Shown: positions 8,341-17,040, counted from the first letter of the stretch. The stretch is DNA of 53,413 nt from Streptomyces sp. T39 (GCF_008042045.1 NZ_RDBP01000012.1:2890466-2943878); one strand, 5' to 3'. Notes: generated by a model not told the origin, from the sequence alone. Made by a program: numbers and translations.

Positions 8341-9140
8341 TGGACACCGAAGCACAGCACACGGAGCGCGACCGCTCCTCCGGCCCCGCAGAGGGGACCG
8401 CGGAGGAGGGGTCGCGCTCCGCGCGTTCCCCCCGTCGCTCCCGCCGCAGCGGCGCCCGGGGGCGCATCTCCCTGCGCACCGCCGGACTGATCGGCGTGAC
8501 CTGCACCGTCCTCGTGCTGCTGTTCAGCCATTTCGTGGTCCAGCCCTTCCAGATCCCGAGCAGCTCCATGGAGCCCACGCTCCGGGCCGGCGACCGGATC
8601 CTGGTGAACAAACTCGCCTACGGACCGGACTCCCGGCCCGCCCGCGGCGACATCGTGGTCTTCGACGGCAGAGGTTCCTTCGTCCGGGCGGAACTGACGG
8701 AAAACCCCGTCAGTTCCGTAGTACGAGAGGGGCTCGCCGCTCTCGGTCTCGCCGAACCGGCCGACACCGACTTCGTCAAACGCGTGGTCGGCACCGGTGG
8801 CGACCGGGTGGTCTGCTGTGACGACGAGGGCAGGATCGAGGTGAACGGTGTACCGGTCGACGAGGGGTATCTGCATCCCGGCGACGTCCCGTCCGAGGTG
8901 GCCTTCGACATCGTCGTCCCCGCGGAACGGCTCTGGGTCATGGGCGACCACCGCGGGAACTCCAGCGACTCCCGGGACCACCTCGGCGACCCGGGCGGCG
9001 GCATGGTCCCCGTCGACAAGGTGATCGGCCGCGCCGACTGGATCGGCTGGCCGGCCGGGCGCTGGACCTCCATCGAACCCACCGGCGCCTTCCGGCACGT
9101 GCCCCCGCCCAGCAGTGTCGTGGGCGGCGGGCATGGGTAA
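8340..9140 (+). CDS. sipW: Type I signal peptidase (SipW-like)
   Basis: Membrane serine protease that cleaves signal peptides from exported proteins. Seen: a ~45-residue basic cytoplasmic N-terminus, one membrane span (LIGVTCTVLVLLFSHFVV, ~53-70), the nucleophile motif IPSSSMEPTL, the general-base lysine in DFVKRVVGTGGD, and the family box MGDHRGNSSDSR. 266 aa. No second hydrophobic C-terminal segment, unlike the next three paralogues; this matches what I recall of S. lividans SipW. First of four tandem genes; it overlaps the next by 8 nt. Confidence 0.93.
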   Translation: MDTEAQHTERDRSSGPAEGTAEEGSRSARSPRRSRRSGARGRISLRTAGLIGVTCTVLVLLFSHFVVQPFQIPSSSMEPTLRAGDRILVNKLAYGPDSRPARGDIVVFDGRGSFVRAELTENPVSSVVREGLAALGLAEPADTDFVKRVVGTGGDRVVCCDDEGRIEVNGVPVDEGYLHPGDVPSEVAFDIVVPAERLWVMGDHRGNSSDSRDHLGDPGGGMVPVDKVIGRADWIGWPAGRWTSIEPTGAFRHVPPPSSVVGGGHG

Positions 9141-10293
9141 CCGCGGCCGTGCGGCGAGCCATCGCGCCGACACCCGGCTGCCCACGGGGACCCGCCCCAC
9201 CGACGGCGGCCGCCCGCTGCCGGGCCGTGCCGAGCGGCGCCGACTCGCCCAGAAGGTCCGGCGCAGGCGCCGCCGCTCCGCGGTCAAGGAGGTCCCCCTC
9301 CTCATCACCGTCGCCCTGCTCATCGCCCTGGTGCTCAAGACGTTCCTGGTCCAGGCGTTCGTCATCCCCTCCGGCTCGATGGAGCAGACGATCCGCATCC
9401 AGGACCGGGTGCTGGTGGACAAGCTCACGCCGTGGTTCGGCTCCAGGCCCCAGCGCGGTGACGTCGTCGTCTTCAAGGACCCCGGCGGCTGGCTGCCGCG
9501 CGAGGAGAAGCCGACCGGCGACGACCCCGTCGTCGTCAAGCAGGTCAAGCAGTTCCTGACCTTCATCGGCCTGCTGCCCTCGGCCGACGAGCGCGACCTG
9601 ATCAAGCGAGTGATCGCGGTGGGCGGCGACACCGTGAAGTGCTGCGGCGCCGACGGCCGGGTCACCGTCAACGGCGTCGCCCTGAACGAGCCGTATCTGC
9701 ACCCCGGCAACGCGCCGTCGACGATCTCCTTCGAGGTCAGGGTGCCCGAGGGGCGGCTGTTCGTGATGGGAGACCATCGCTCCGACTCCGCCGACTCCCG
9801 TTTCCATCTCAGGGAGGAAGGGCAGGGGACCGTGTCGGAGGACCAGGTCGTCGGGCAGGCAGTCGTGATCGCCTGGCCGCTGGACCACTGGAGCCGCCTG
9901 GAGGAACCGGGGACCTTCGCGTCCGTTCCGGGCGCGCGCGTTGGGACGCCGGCGGCGGCGGCGCCGTCGCATAGTGTGTCCTCCCAGGATCTGAACGGAA
10001 TGGTCCTGCTCCCGACCCCTGCGGAACTCCCGCTCGTTATGGGAGTGGTGGGCCTGTTCCTTGTACGGGGCAGGCGGTTCGTACGGAGTGAGGAGTGGAT
10101 GTGGGGGACGTGGCGGTCGGCGCACGGTCCGGGCACGACGATCCCGAGGAGAGGCCGGGGCGGCTCCCCGAGCAGCCCTCGGACGCGAGCGGAGCGGCTC
10201 CGGCGGGCGGCGGTGACGACGACGATGCGCCGGAGGGCAGCGGTACGGGACAGAAGAAGCAGCGATCCTTCTGGAAGGAACTGCCGCTCCTGA
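9133..10293 (+). CDS. sipX: Type I signal peptidase (SipX-like) with extended C-terminus
   Basis: Second signal peptidase. Seen: basic N-terminus, membrane span EVPLLITVALLIALVLKTFL, nucleophile IPSGSMEQTI, base lysine DLIKRVIAVGGD, box MGDHRSDSADSR, and a C-terminal hydrophobic segment AELPLVMGVVGLFLV near residues 296-311. ATG at 9133 overlaps the previous stop. Odd: the frame does not stop after the C-terminal membrane segment but runs about 190 nt into the next gene. The last ~65 residues (GTWRSAHGPG... to the end) are an Arg/Ser-rich shadow of the next gene's codons. The functional protein probably ends near codon 320; a lost stop or a small frameshift near 10085-10095 would explain the extension. 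Confidence 0.88.
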   Translation: MGNRGRAASHRADTRLPTGTRPTDGGRPLPGRAERRRLAQKVRRRRRRSAVKEVPLLITVALLIALVLKTFLVQAFVIPSGSMEQTIRIQDRVLVDKLTPWFGSRPQRGDVVVFKDPGGWLPREEKPTGDDPVVVKQVKQFLTFIGLLPSADERDLIKRVIAVGGDTVKCCGADGRVTVNGVALNEPYLHPGNAPSTISFEVRVPEGRLFVMGDHRSDSADSRFHLREEGQGTVSEDQVVGQAVVIAWPLDHWSRLEEPGTFASVPGARVGTPAAAAPSHSVSSQDLNGMVLLPTPAELPLVMGVVGLFLVRGRRFVRSEEWMWGTWRSAHGPGTTIPRRGRGGSPSSPRTRAERLRRAAVTTTMRRRAAVRDRRSSDPSGRNCRS

Positions 10294-11018
10294 TCGGTAT
10301 CGCGCTGCTCCTCGCGCTTCTGATCAAGACCTTCCTGGTGCAGGCGTTCTCCATTCCGTCGGATTCCATGATGAACACCCTGCAGCGCGGTGACCGCGTG
10401 CTGGTGGACAAGCTCACGCCCTGGTTCGGCTCGGAGCCCGAGCGCGGCGAGGTCGTCGTCTTCCACGACCCGGGCGGCTGGCTGGAGGGCGAGCCCACGC
10501 CCGAGCCCAACGTCTTCCAGGAGTTCCTCAGCTTCATCGGCCTGATGCCCTCCGCCGAGGAGAAGGACCTGATCAAGCGGACCATCGCGGTCGCCGGCGA
10601 CACGGTCGAGTGCAAGAAGGGCGGCCCCGTCATGGTGAACGGGAAGGCCCTCCGGGAGGACTACCTCTACCCCGGCAGCTCGGCCTGTGACGACCAGCCC
10701 TTCGGCCCGTTCAAGGTGCCCGAGGACCGGATCTGGGTGATGGGCGACAACCGCCAGAACTCCCAGGACTCCCGCTACCACATGGAGGACGTGAACCGCG
10801 GCTTCGTCCCGGTGGACAAGGTCGTCGGCCGTGCCGTCGTCGTCGCCTGGCCTCTGAACCGCTGGTCCACGCTGCCGGTGCCCGCCACCTACGACCAGCC
10901 GGGGCTCGACGCCGCGGCCGCCGTCGCCCCGTCGGCCCTGGGCCTCGCGGGCGCGGTGCCGCTCGTGCTGTGGCGCCGCCGCCGGCTGTCCGCCCAGGCC
11001 CTCGCCGCGCGCGGCTGA
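10101..11018 (+). CDS. sipY: Type I signal peptidase (SipY-like)
   Basis: Third signal peptidase, about 305 aa. Seen: acidic Gly/Asp-rich cytoplasmic N-terminus (~50 residues), span ELPLLIGIALLLALLIKTFL, nucleophile IPSDSMMNTL, base lysine DLIKRTIAVAGD, box MGDNRQNSQDSR, and a C-terminal hydrophobic segment SALGLAGAVPLVLW followed by WRRRR. GTG at 10101 chosen because GAGGAG lies 5 nt upstream; GTG 10095 is possible. Closest to the SipX-like protein (shared VDKLTPWFGS, PGGWL), suggesting a local duplication. Confidence 0.93.
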   Translation: MGDVAVGARSGHDDPEERPGRLPEQPSDASGAAPAGGGDDDDAPEGSGTGQKKQRSFWKELPLLIGIALLLALLIKTFLVQAFSIPSDSMMNTLQRGDRVLVDKLTPWFGSEPERGEVVVFHDPGGWLEGEPTPEPNVFQEFLSFIGLMPSAEEKDLIKRTIAVAGDTVECKKGGPVMVNGKALREDYLYPGSSACDDQPFGPFKVPEDRIWVMGDNRQNSQDSRYHMEDVNRGFVPVDKVVGRAVVVAWPLNRWSTLPVPATYDQPGLDAAAAVAPSALGLAGAVPLVLWRRRRLSAQALAARG

Positions 11019-11090
11019 GCGGCTCGTGGCGGCGCCGGGCCCTGCGGCGCTGCCCGGGAGCACGGCTCCCGCCGGGGCCGATTCCGGGTG

Positions 11091-11120
11091 CTGACCCGGA
11101 GCCGTACCGCCGGGTAGGGT
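11091..11120 (+). promoter_or_regulatory. Promoter of the fourth signal peptidase gene
   Basis: CTGACC at 11091-11096 and TAGGGT at 11115-11120 with an 18-bp spacer, a normal HrdB-type arrangement, about 60 nt before the start. A 7-bp hairpin (TCCGGGT-GCTG-ACCCGGA, 11083-11100) overlaps the -35 and could end transcription from the previous gene. Confidence 0.5.
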
Positions 11121-11181
11121 GCCTCGCGGACCGCAGATCCCCGGGGCGCAGCCGGGGACCGATCTCTCCGAGGAGCGCTGG

Positions 11182-11925
11182 ATGGGCGGTACAGGACGTG
11201 ACGGGGCCGGCGGCGGCCGGCTGGGCAGCGCGCTGTCCGGCATAGCCGTGGCCGTCGGCTGTGTGCTCTTCCTCGGCGGTTTCGTCTGGGGCGCCCTCGT
11301 CTACCAGCCGTACACGGTCCCGACCGACTCCATGGTCCCGACGGTCGACGTCGGTGACCGGGTGCTCGCCGAGCGGATGGGCGGCGAGGACGTCCGCCGC
11401 GGCGACGTGGTGATCTTCCGCGACAAGGACTGGGGCAACCTCCCCATGATCAAGCGGGTCGTCGGCGTCGGCGGCGACGAGGTCGCCTGCTGCGGGGACG
11501 GCGGACGGCTGACGGTCAACGGCCGGGCACTCGACGAACCGTATCTGCGCGCCGAGGGCCGGGCCGCGGAGGACTTCACCGCGAAGGTGCCCGAGGGTCA
11601 CCTCTTCCTGATGGGCGACGACCGCAGGACCTCGCTGGACTCGCGCTCCCACCTCGAGGAGACGGACAACGGCGCCGTCCCCCGGTCCGCCGTCGAGGCG
11701 CGCGTCGACGCGATCGCCTGGCCGCTGGACGGCGGCATGGTGGGGCGTCCCGACGCGTTCGCGGAGCTGCCGGGCGGGGTCTCGCGGCCCGGCCCCGTGA
11801 AGCTGATGGTTGCCACGGTGGCGGGCGGCGCCGGGCTCATCCTGGGCGGTGCCGTGTACGGGCCGGTGGCGGCCTGGATCGGACGGGCGCGGCGGCCGAA
11901 GCCGGAGGCCGCGGGTGTCGTCTGA
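11182..11925 (+). CDS. sipZ: Type I signal peptidase (SipZ-like)
   Basis: Fourth signal peptidase, 247 aa. Seen: short N-terminus, span LSGIAVAVGCVLFLGGFVWG, nucleophile VPTDSMVPTV, base lysine PMIKRVVGVGGD, box MGDDRRTSLDSR, C-terminal span KLMVATVAGGAGLILGGAVY and a basic tail. ATG at 11182 with GAGGAG 6 nt upstream; the frame is open back to 11119 but without a ribosome site. Its own promoter lies upstream. Its stop falls inside the start of the Nudix gene. Confidence 0.93.
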   Translation: MGGTGRDGAGGGRLGSALSGIAVAVGCVLFLGGFVWGALVYQPYTVPTDSMVPTVDVGDRVLAERMGGEDVRRGDVVIFRDKDWGNLPMIKRVVGVGGDEVACCGDGGRLTVNGRALDEPYLRAEGRAAEDFTAKVPEGHLFLMGDDRRTSLDSRSHLEETDNGAVPRSAVEARVDAIAWPLDGGMVGRPDAFAELPGGVSRPGPVKLMVATVAGGAGLILGGAVYGPVAAWIGRARRPKPEAAGVV

Positions 11926-12421
11926 GCCGTCGGCCGCCGGAGCGCGGCGCAGGGTCGCCAGGGTCGTGCTGCTCGACCCCGAGGACCGCATCCTGCTCCT
12001 CCACGGCTTCGAGCCGGGCGACCCTGCCGACGACTGGTGGTTCACCCCGGGCGGCGGACTCGAGGGCGACGAGACGCACGAGGAGGCCGCGCTGCGCGAG
12101 CTGACCGAGGAGACCGGGATCACCGGGGTGGAACTCGGGCCGGTGCTCTGGCGGCGTCAGTGCTCGTTCCCGTTCGACGGCCGCCGCTGGGAGCAGGACG
12201 AGTGGTACTTCCTGGCCCGTACCACGACCACCGAGACCGCCCCGGCCGGGCTGACCGAACTGGAGCGGCGCAGTGTCGCCGGCCTCAGGTGGTGGACCTC
12301 CGCCGAACTGTCGGCGGCGCGTGAGACGGTGTACCCGACCAGGCTCGCCGAGCTGCTGCGCACGCTGCTCGACGAGGGACCTCCGAGTACGCCCGTGGTC
12401 CTCGCCCCGGAAATCGCATAG
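11915..12421 (+). CDS. Nudix hydrolase
   Basis: Nudix-fold pyrophosphohydrolase, 168 aa, likely acting on a nucleotide or nucleoside-diphosphate derivative; substrate not predictable. Seen: complete Nudix box starting at GGLEGDETHEEAALREL (G-x5-E-x7-RE) and finishing with TEETGI, preceded by WWFTPGGG, around residues 40-68. GTG start at 11915 overlaps the end of the signal peptidase gene by 11 nt, so translation is probably coupled. The N-terminal SSEPSAAGARRR is basic and poorly conserved in type. Confidence 0.9.
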   Translation: MSSEPSAAGARRRVARVVLLDPEDRILLLHGFEPGDPADDWWFTPGGGLEGDETHEEAALRELTEETGITGVELGPVLWRRQCSFPFDGRRWEQDEWYFLARTTTTETAPAGLTELERRSVAGLRWWTSAELSAARETVYPTRLAELLRTLLDEGPPSTPVVLAPEIA

Positions 12422-12476
12422 GGGCGCGGGGCACTGGCGCACAATGGGGGGACGCAAGGCTGAAGGGGAACATGCC

Positions 12477-12785
12477 ATGAGCGCCGAGGACCTCGAGAAG
12501 TACGAGACCGAGATGGAGCTGAAGCTCTACCGGGAGTACCGAGATGTCGTCGGGCTGTTCAAATACGTGATCGAGACGGAGCGCCGCTTCTACCTCACCA
12601 ACGACTACGAGATGCAGGTGCACTCGGTGCAGGGTGAGGTGTTCTTCGAGGTCTCGATGGCGGACGCCTGGGTCTGGGACATGTACCGGCCGGCCAGGTT
12701 CGTCAAGCAGGTCCGCGTGCTGACATTCAAGGACGTGAACATCGAGGAGCTCAACAAGAGCGACCTGGAGCTTCCCAGCAGCTGA
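12477..12785 (+). CDS. DUF2469 family protein
   Basis: 102-aa conserved actinobacterial protein of unknown function. Seen: EDLEKYETEMELKLYREYRD at the N-terminus and ETERRFYLTNDYEMQVHS, YFE-type beta residues, then DVNIEELNKSDLELP; highly acidic and Tyr-rich. ATG at 12477 with GAAGGGGAA upstream. A promoter-like CACAAT lies at 12440-12445. It is usually found beside yraN, as here. No catalytic motif visible. Confidence 0.9.
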   Translation: MSAEDLEKYETEMELKLYREYRDVVGLFKYVIETERRFYLTNDYEMQVHSVQGEVFFEVSMADAWVWDMYRPARFVKQVRVLTFKDVNIEELNKSDLELPSS

Positions 12786-12905
12786 CGGCCGGGCGGTGGC
12801 CCACGGCCGGCGCCGCCCGGGGCGCCGGATGTTCTGTCCGGGGAGGTCCCCGCCTGCGGTCGGGTGTCCGTCCCGGTCGGCGGCTCCCTCTCCCGGGTGA
12901 CGGAG

Positions 12906-12952
12906 TTGTCCACAGCGAGCTGCTTGTCCACGGGTTTCCACCAAGATCCACA
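12906..12952 (+). promoter_or_regulatory. Cluster of DnaA-box-like sequences
   Basis: TTGTCCACA at 12906-12914 matches the Streptomyces DnaA-box consensus exactly; TTGTCCACG at 12924-12932 differs in one base, with starts 18 bp apart. A degenerate AGATCCACA follows at 12944-12952. All are on the same strand, in the noncoding gap between the DUF2469 gene and yraN. Confidence 0.6.
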
Positions 12953-12998
12953 CCGTCGGGGCGCAGGCCCCAGAGTCGGTGCCGGAGGTGGGGCCGAC

Positions 12999-13361
12999 AT
13001 GAACGCGACGCGTGCGATGGGACGGTACGGCGAGGACCTGGCAGCCCGGCGGCTGGCCGGTTCGGGCATGAGCCTGCTGGCGAGGAACTGGCGCTGCGGG
13101 CGGGCCGGAGAGATCGACATCGTGGCCCGTGAGGGCGACGTCCTCGTCGTCTGCGAGGTCAAGACCCGCAGGGCCGGTGCCCACGGGCAGCCGATGGCGG
13201 CGGTGACTCCCGCCAAGTCCAGGAGGCTCAGACACCTGGCGGAGTGCTGGGCGGCCCGTCACGGGGGAGCGCCCCCGGGCGGGATCCGCGTCGACCTGGT
13301 GGGCGTGGTGCTCCCCCGCAGGGGCGCCGCCGTGGTCGAGCACGCCAAGGGGGTGGCGTGA
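12999..13361 (+). CDS. yraN: YraN family (UPF0102) endonuclease-like protein
   Basis: 120-aa protein with a restriction-endonuclease-like fold. Seen: [12 protein letters not shown] at the N-terminus, [20 protein letters not shown] and VVCEVKTRR, giving the E-x-D...E-x-K catalytic pattern. In vivo role is not settled; it is linked by conserved synteny with yifB and dprA to DNA uptake or processing. ATG at 12999 with GGAGGTG upstream. Its TGA overlaps the yifB ATG by one base (GTGATGG). Confidence 0.92.
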   Translation: MNATRAMGRYGEDLAARRLAGSGMSLLARNWRCGRAGEIDIVAREGDVLVVCEVKTRRAGAHGQPMAAVTPAKSRRLRHLAECWAARHGGAPPGGIRVDLVGVVLPRRGAAVVEHAKGVA

Positions 13362-14977
13362 TGGGGTTCGCCCGCGCGTGTTCCGTGGCCCTCGTCGGTG
13401 TCGAGGGCGTGGTGGTCGAGGTCCAGGCCGACCTGGAGCCCGGGGTGGCCGCCTTCACCCTGGTGGGCCTGCCGGACAAGAGCCTGGTCGAGAGCCGCGA
13501 CCGGGTCCGGGCCGCGGTCGTCAACTCGGGAGCCGAATGGCCGCAGAAGAAGCTCACCGTGGGGCTCAGCCCGGCGTCCGTCCCCAAGGGCGGCAGCGGT
13601 TTCGACCTGGCCGTCGCCGTCGCGGTGCTGGCCGCGGCCGAGCGCATCGACCCGCGGCAGATCGCCGATCTGGTGCTCATCGGCGAGCTCGGGCTCGACG
13701 GACGGGTGCGGCCGGTGCGCGGGGTGCTCCCCGCCGTCCTCGCGGCGGCGGAAGCGGGCTACGACCAGGTCGTCGTCCCGGAGCAGACCGCCGGCGAGGC
13801 GTCCCTGGTGCCCGGTGTGTCCGTCCTCGGCGTCCGCACCCTGCGGCAGCTGATCGCGGTGCTGGCCGACGAACCGGTGCCCGACGAGGAGCCGGTCGCC
13901 GCCGGGCGCCCCGACCCGGCGCTCGCCGGGCTGCTCGTGCCGGGCGCCGGCGTGGGCACCGGGCTGAGCGCCGCCCCGGAGACCGGCGGCGGGCCCGACC
14001 TGGCGGACGTCGCGGGGCAGCGGACCGCCCGTACCGGGCTGGAGGTCGCCGCGGCCGGCGGACACCACCTGCTGCTCACGGGGCCACCGGGCGCGGGCAA
14101 GACCATGCTGGCCGAGCGGCTGCCTGCCGTGCTCCCGCCGCTGACCCGGCGGGAGTCGCTGGAGGTCACGGCGGTCCACTCGGTGGCGGGCATCCTGCCG
14201 CCGGGCGAACCCCTGGTCCGCACCGCCCCGTACTGCGCGCCGCACCACTCGGCGACGATGCAGTCCCTCGTCGGCGGCGGGCACGGACTGCCGAGGCCCG
14301 GCGCGGTCTCCCTCGCGCACCGGGGCGTGCTCTTCCTGGACGAGGCGCCCGAGTTCACCGGCAAGGCCCTCGACGCACTGCGCCAGCCCCTGGAGTCGGG
14401 ACACGTCGTGGTCGCCAGGAGCGGGGGTGTCGTCCGGCTGCCCGCCCGCTTCCTCATGGTCCTCGCGGCGAACCCGTGCCCCTGCGGGCGGCACACCCTG
14501 CACGGCGCCGGCTGCGAATGCCCTCCGTCCGTCGTCCGCCGCTACCAGGCGCGGATGTCCGGGCCGCTGCTCGACCGGGTGGACCTGCGCATCGAGGTCG
14601 AGCCGGTCCACCGCTCCGAGCTGATGGGCGGCGGGCGCGGGGAGTCCACCGCCGAGGTCGCCGCACGGGTGCTGGAGGCCAGAGCCCGGGCCGCGGCCCG
14701 GCTCCAGGGCACCGGCTGGACGGTCAACAGCGAGGTGCCCGGCCATGAGCTGCGTACCCGCTGGACGGTGGCACCCGGAGCACTGGCGGTCGCCGAGCGG
14801 GACATCGAGCGGGGACTGCTCACCGCGCGCGGCCTCGACCGGGTGCTGCGCGTCGCGTGGACGATCGCCGACCTCCACGGCCGCGACCGGCCGGAGGCCC
14901 GGGACATGGCGCTCGCGCTGGAGCTGCGGACCGGGATCGCCCGGGGCGCCGCCACCCTGACGGGAGCGGCACGGTGA
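13361..14977 (+). CDS. yifB: YifB/ComM family Mg-chelatase-like AAA+ ATPase
   Basis: 538-aa AAA+ ATPase. Seen: N-terminal LonC-like domain ([16 protein letters not shown], residues 1-170), P-loop GPPGAGKT near 243, Walker B GVLFLDEAPEF near 325, a cysteine cluster NPCPCGRHTLHGAGCECPP near 370-388, and a C-terminal magnesium-chelatase-type domain. ComM homologues are branch-migration helicases in natural transformation. Coupled to yraN upstream and to dprA downstream (GTGA overlap); the three form a DNA-processing operon. Confidence 0.93.
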   Translation: MGFARACSVALVGVEGVVVEVQADLEPGVAAFTLVGLPDKSLVESRDRVRAAVVNSGAEWPQKKLTVGLSPASVPKGGSGFDLAVAVAVLAAAERIDPRQIADLVLIGELGLDGRVRPVRGVLPAVLAAAEAGYDQVVVPEQTAGEASLVPGVSVLGVRTLRQLIAVLADEPVPDEEPVAAGRPDPALAGLLVPGAGVGTGLSAAPETGGGPDLADVAGQRTARTGLEVAAAGGHHLLLTGPPGAGKTMLAERLPAVLPPLTRRESLEVTAVHSVAGILPPGEPLVRTAPYCAPHHSATMQSLVGGGHGLPRPGAVSLAHRGVLFLDEAPEFTGKALDALRQPLESGHVVVARSGGVVRLPARFLMVLAANPCPCGRHTLHGAGCECPPSVVRRYQARMSGPLLDRVDLRIEVEPVHRSELMGGGRGESTAEVAARVLEARARAAARLQGTGWTVNSEVPGHELRTRWTVAPGALAVAERDIERGLLTARGLDRVLRVAWTIADLHGRDRPEARDMALALELRTGIARGAATLTGAAR

Positions 14978-16209
14978 GGCCGGGGCCGGGGCCCACGGCA
15001 GCCGGCGAAGTGCCCGCCGCGGGGGAGGAGGCGCCGTGGCAGGCCGGCCCGGCCGACGACGGGCGGGAACGATCGGCACGCTCCGTGCTCACCCGGATCC
15101 TGGAGCCCGGTGACGAGAGGAACGGCCGCTGGCTGCGCGAGTTCGGCGCGGAAGGGCTGCTGGCGCGGCTGACGGCCGACGGCGATCCGGCCCGCGCCCT
15201 GCCCGGGGCCACCGAGCGCCGTGTCGTCGGTCTGCGGGCGCGGGCCGCAGGCGTCGTACCCGGCCGGCATGCGGACGCGGACCATGGCGCGGGCGGCAGA
15301 TTCATCGTGCCGGGAGACGCGGAGTGGCCGACCCAGCTCGACGACCTCGGCGACGCCCGGCCGATCGGCCTGTGGCTCCGGGGCGGCTTCGACCTCCGGA
15401 GATGGGCGCTGCGCTCGGTCGCCCTCGTCGGCGCCCGCGCCTGCACCCCCTACGGGGCGCACATGGCCACCACCCTGGCCGCCGGTCTCGCGGAGCGGGG
15501 CTGGGTGGTGGTGTCGGGCGCCGCGTTCGGCGTCGACGGGGCCGCGCACCGCGGGGCGCTCGCGGCGGGCGGGGCCACCGTCGCCGTCCTCGCCTGCGGG
15601 GTCGACACCGTCTACCCCAGGGGCCACACCGAACTGCTCGGCAGGATCGCGCGGCAGGGGCTGCTGGTCAGCGAGTTGCCGCCGGGTGAGCATCCGACCG
15701 CCAGACGCTTCGTCCTGCGCAACCGGGTGATCGCCGCCCTCACCCGCGGCACGGTGGTGGTGGAGGCGGAGTACCGCAGCGGATCACTGGTCACCGCCCG
15801 CAGCGCACAGCGGCTCGGCCGCTTCACCATGGGCGTCCCCGGCCCGGCGACCAGCGGGCTGTCCGCGGGCGTGCACGAACTGCTGCGCGGCGAAGGTGTG
15901 CTCGTCACCGACGCGGCGGAAGTCGTCGAGCTTGTGGGGGACATGGGTGCGCTCGCGCCCGAGCGGCTGGGACGGGTCCTGCCGAGGGACGTTCTGGAGC
16001 CCGCCGCCAGACAGGTGCTCGAAGCGCTGCCGGGCCGGGGCACGGCGACCGCGCGGGACGTGGCGCGCGCCGCGGGCGTCCCGGAGGACGAGGCGCTCGG
16101 CAGGCTGTACGAACTGCAGGCACTGGGCTTCGCGGAACGGCACGGGACGGCCTGGAAGTTGGCGCCCCGGCCGATTCGCGGTTCGAACGCGCGGCGAGGC
16201 GATGCTTGA
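14974..16209 (+). CDS. dprA: DNA-processing protein DprA
   Basis: Single-stranded-DNA-binding RecA loader, 411 aa. Seen: Rossmann-type core with VALVGARACTPYG, SGAAFGVDGAAHRGAL, VLACGVDTVYPRGH, SELPPGEHPTARRFVLRNR and the C-terminal winged-helix region (TARDVARAAGVPEDEALGRLYEL). GTG start at 14974 overlaps the yifB stop by 4 nt. The first ~40 residues are Pro/Gly/Ala-rich. Natural transformation is not established in Streptomyces, so recombination of incoming linear DNA is the safer inference. Confidence 0.93.
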   Translation: MRPGPGPTAAGEVPAAGEEAPWQAGPADDGRERSARSVLTRILEPGDERNGRWLREFGAEGLLARLTADGDPARALPGATERRVVGLRARAAGVVPGRHADADHGAGGRFIVPGDAEWPTQLDDLGDARPIGLWLRGGFDLRRWALRSVALVGARACTPYGAHMATTLAAGLAERGWVVVSGAAFGVDGAAHRGALAAGGATVAVLACGVDTVYPRGHTELLGRIARQGLLVSELPPGEHPTARRFVLRNRVIAALTRGTVVVEAEYRSGSLVTARSAQRLGRFTMGVPGPATSGLSAGVHELLRGEGVLVTDAAEVVELVGDMGALAPERLGRVLPRDVLEPAARQVLEALPGRGTATARDVARAAGVPEDEALGRLYELQALGFAERHGTAWKLAPRPIRGSNARRGDA

Positions 16210-16239
16210 CCTGAAGCATTCGGGTGAAAGGGTGAAGCG

Positions 16240-17040
16240 ATGACCTTCTCCGCCCCGTCTGTGACGCCTGAGGGCCCGGTGCACCGTGTGTCGGCCCCGA
16301 TTCGAAGGTGTGGACGAGGGCGTATATCCGCCGCCGACCGTTCCCCCGGCCTCGCCCACCGCGACGGCGTCAAGTACGTGGCGGGCCGGGTCAGCGTGGG
16401 CCTGCCGTCCAACGTCGAGCAGGCGGACTTCGTCTCCTCCGGGGTCTTCGGCCTCATCGACGCGATCGAGAAGTTCGACGTCGAGCGGTCGATCAAGTTC
16501 GAGACGTACGCGATCACCCGTATCCGCGGTGCCATGATCGACGAACTGCGCGCCCTCGACTGGATCCCGCGCTCCGTGCGGCAGAAGGCCCGGGCGGTCG
16601 AGCGGGCGTACGCCACCCTGGAGGCGCAACTGCGCCGCACGCCGTCGGAGGCGGAGGTCGCCGCCGAGATGGACGTCACCGTGGAGGAACTCCACTCGGT
16701 TTTCAGCCAGTTGTCGCTCGCGAACGTCGTCGCGCTGGAGGAGCTGCTCCATGTCGGCGGCGAAGGGGGCGACCGGCTCAGCCTGATGGACACCCTGGAG
16801 GACACGGCCGCCGACAATCCCGTCGAGGTCGCCGAGGACCGGGAACTGCGCAGGCTCCTCGCCCGGGCCATCAACACCCTGCCCGACCGGGAGAAGACCG
16901 TGGTGACCCTCTACTACTACGAGGGCCTCACCCTCGCGGAGATCGGGCACGTCCTGGGCGTCACCGAGAGCAGGGTGAGCCAGATCCACACCAAGTCCGT
17001 CCTCCAGCTCCGCGCCAAGCTGGCCGACGTCGGACGCTGA
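16240..17040 (+). CDS. whiG: Sporulation sigma factor WhiG, with abnormal N-terminus
   Basis: FliA-type sigma factor that switches aerial hyphae to sporulation. Seen: [37 protein letters not shown] (region 2.2), [22 protein letters not shown] (2.3-2.4), region 3 ([13 protein letters not shown]), and region 4 helix-turn-helix ([20 protein letters not shown]). Odd: the family N-terminus, which includes an ELWRSYK-type segment and the LREQLI..YSPL half of region 2.1, is absent. The 44 codons before VKYV ([12 protein letters not shown]... to RDG) resemble nothing in the family; codons at 16297-16325 have poor third-position GC. No other frame carries the missing part. ATG 16240 has AAAGGG upstream, but the real start is uncertain. 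It may be an internal-deletion allele. Confidence 0.85.
   Translation: MTFSAPSVTPEGPVHRVSAPIRRCGRGRISAADRSPGLAHRDGVKYVAGRVSVGLPSNVEQADFVSSGVFGLIDAIEKFDVERSIKFETYAITRIRGAMIDELRALDWIPRSVRQKARAVERAYATLEAQLRRTPSEAEVAAEMDVTVEELHSVFSQLSLANVVALEELLHVGGEGGDRLSLMDTLEDTAADNPVEVAEDRELRRLLARAINTLPDREKTVVTLYYYEGLTLAEIGHVLGVTESRVSQIHTKSVLQLRAKLADVGR

Noticed and set aside
6678..11243. 1521-codon open frame on the minus strand
   Set aside because: Shadow of rimM, trmD, rplS and the signal peptidase genes caused by high GC; no start region, domain or codon logic of its own.
16210..16239. A frameshift alone explaining the WhiG N-terminus
   Set aside because: All three frames of 16200-16380 were read; none contains the missing region 2.1 sequence, so a deletion or replacement is needed.
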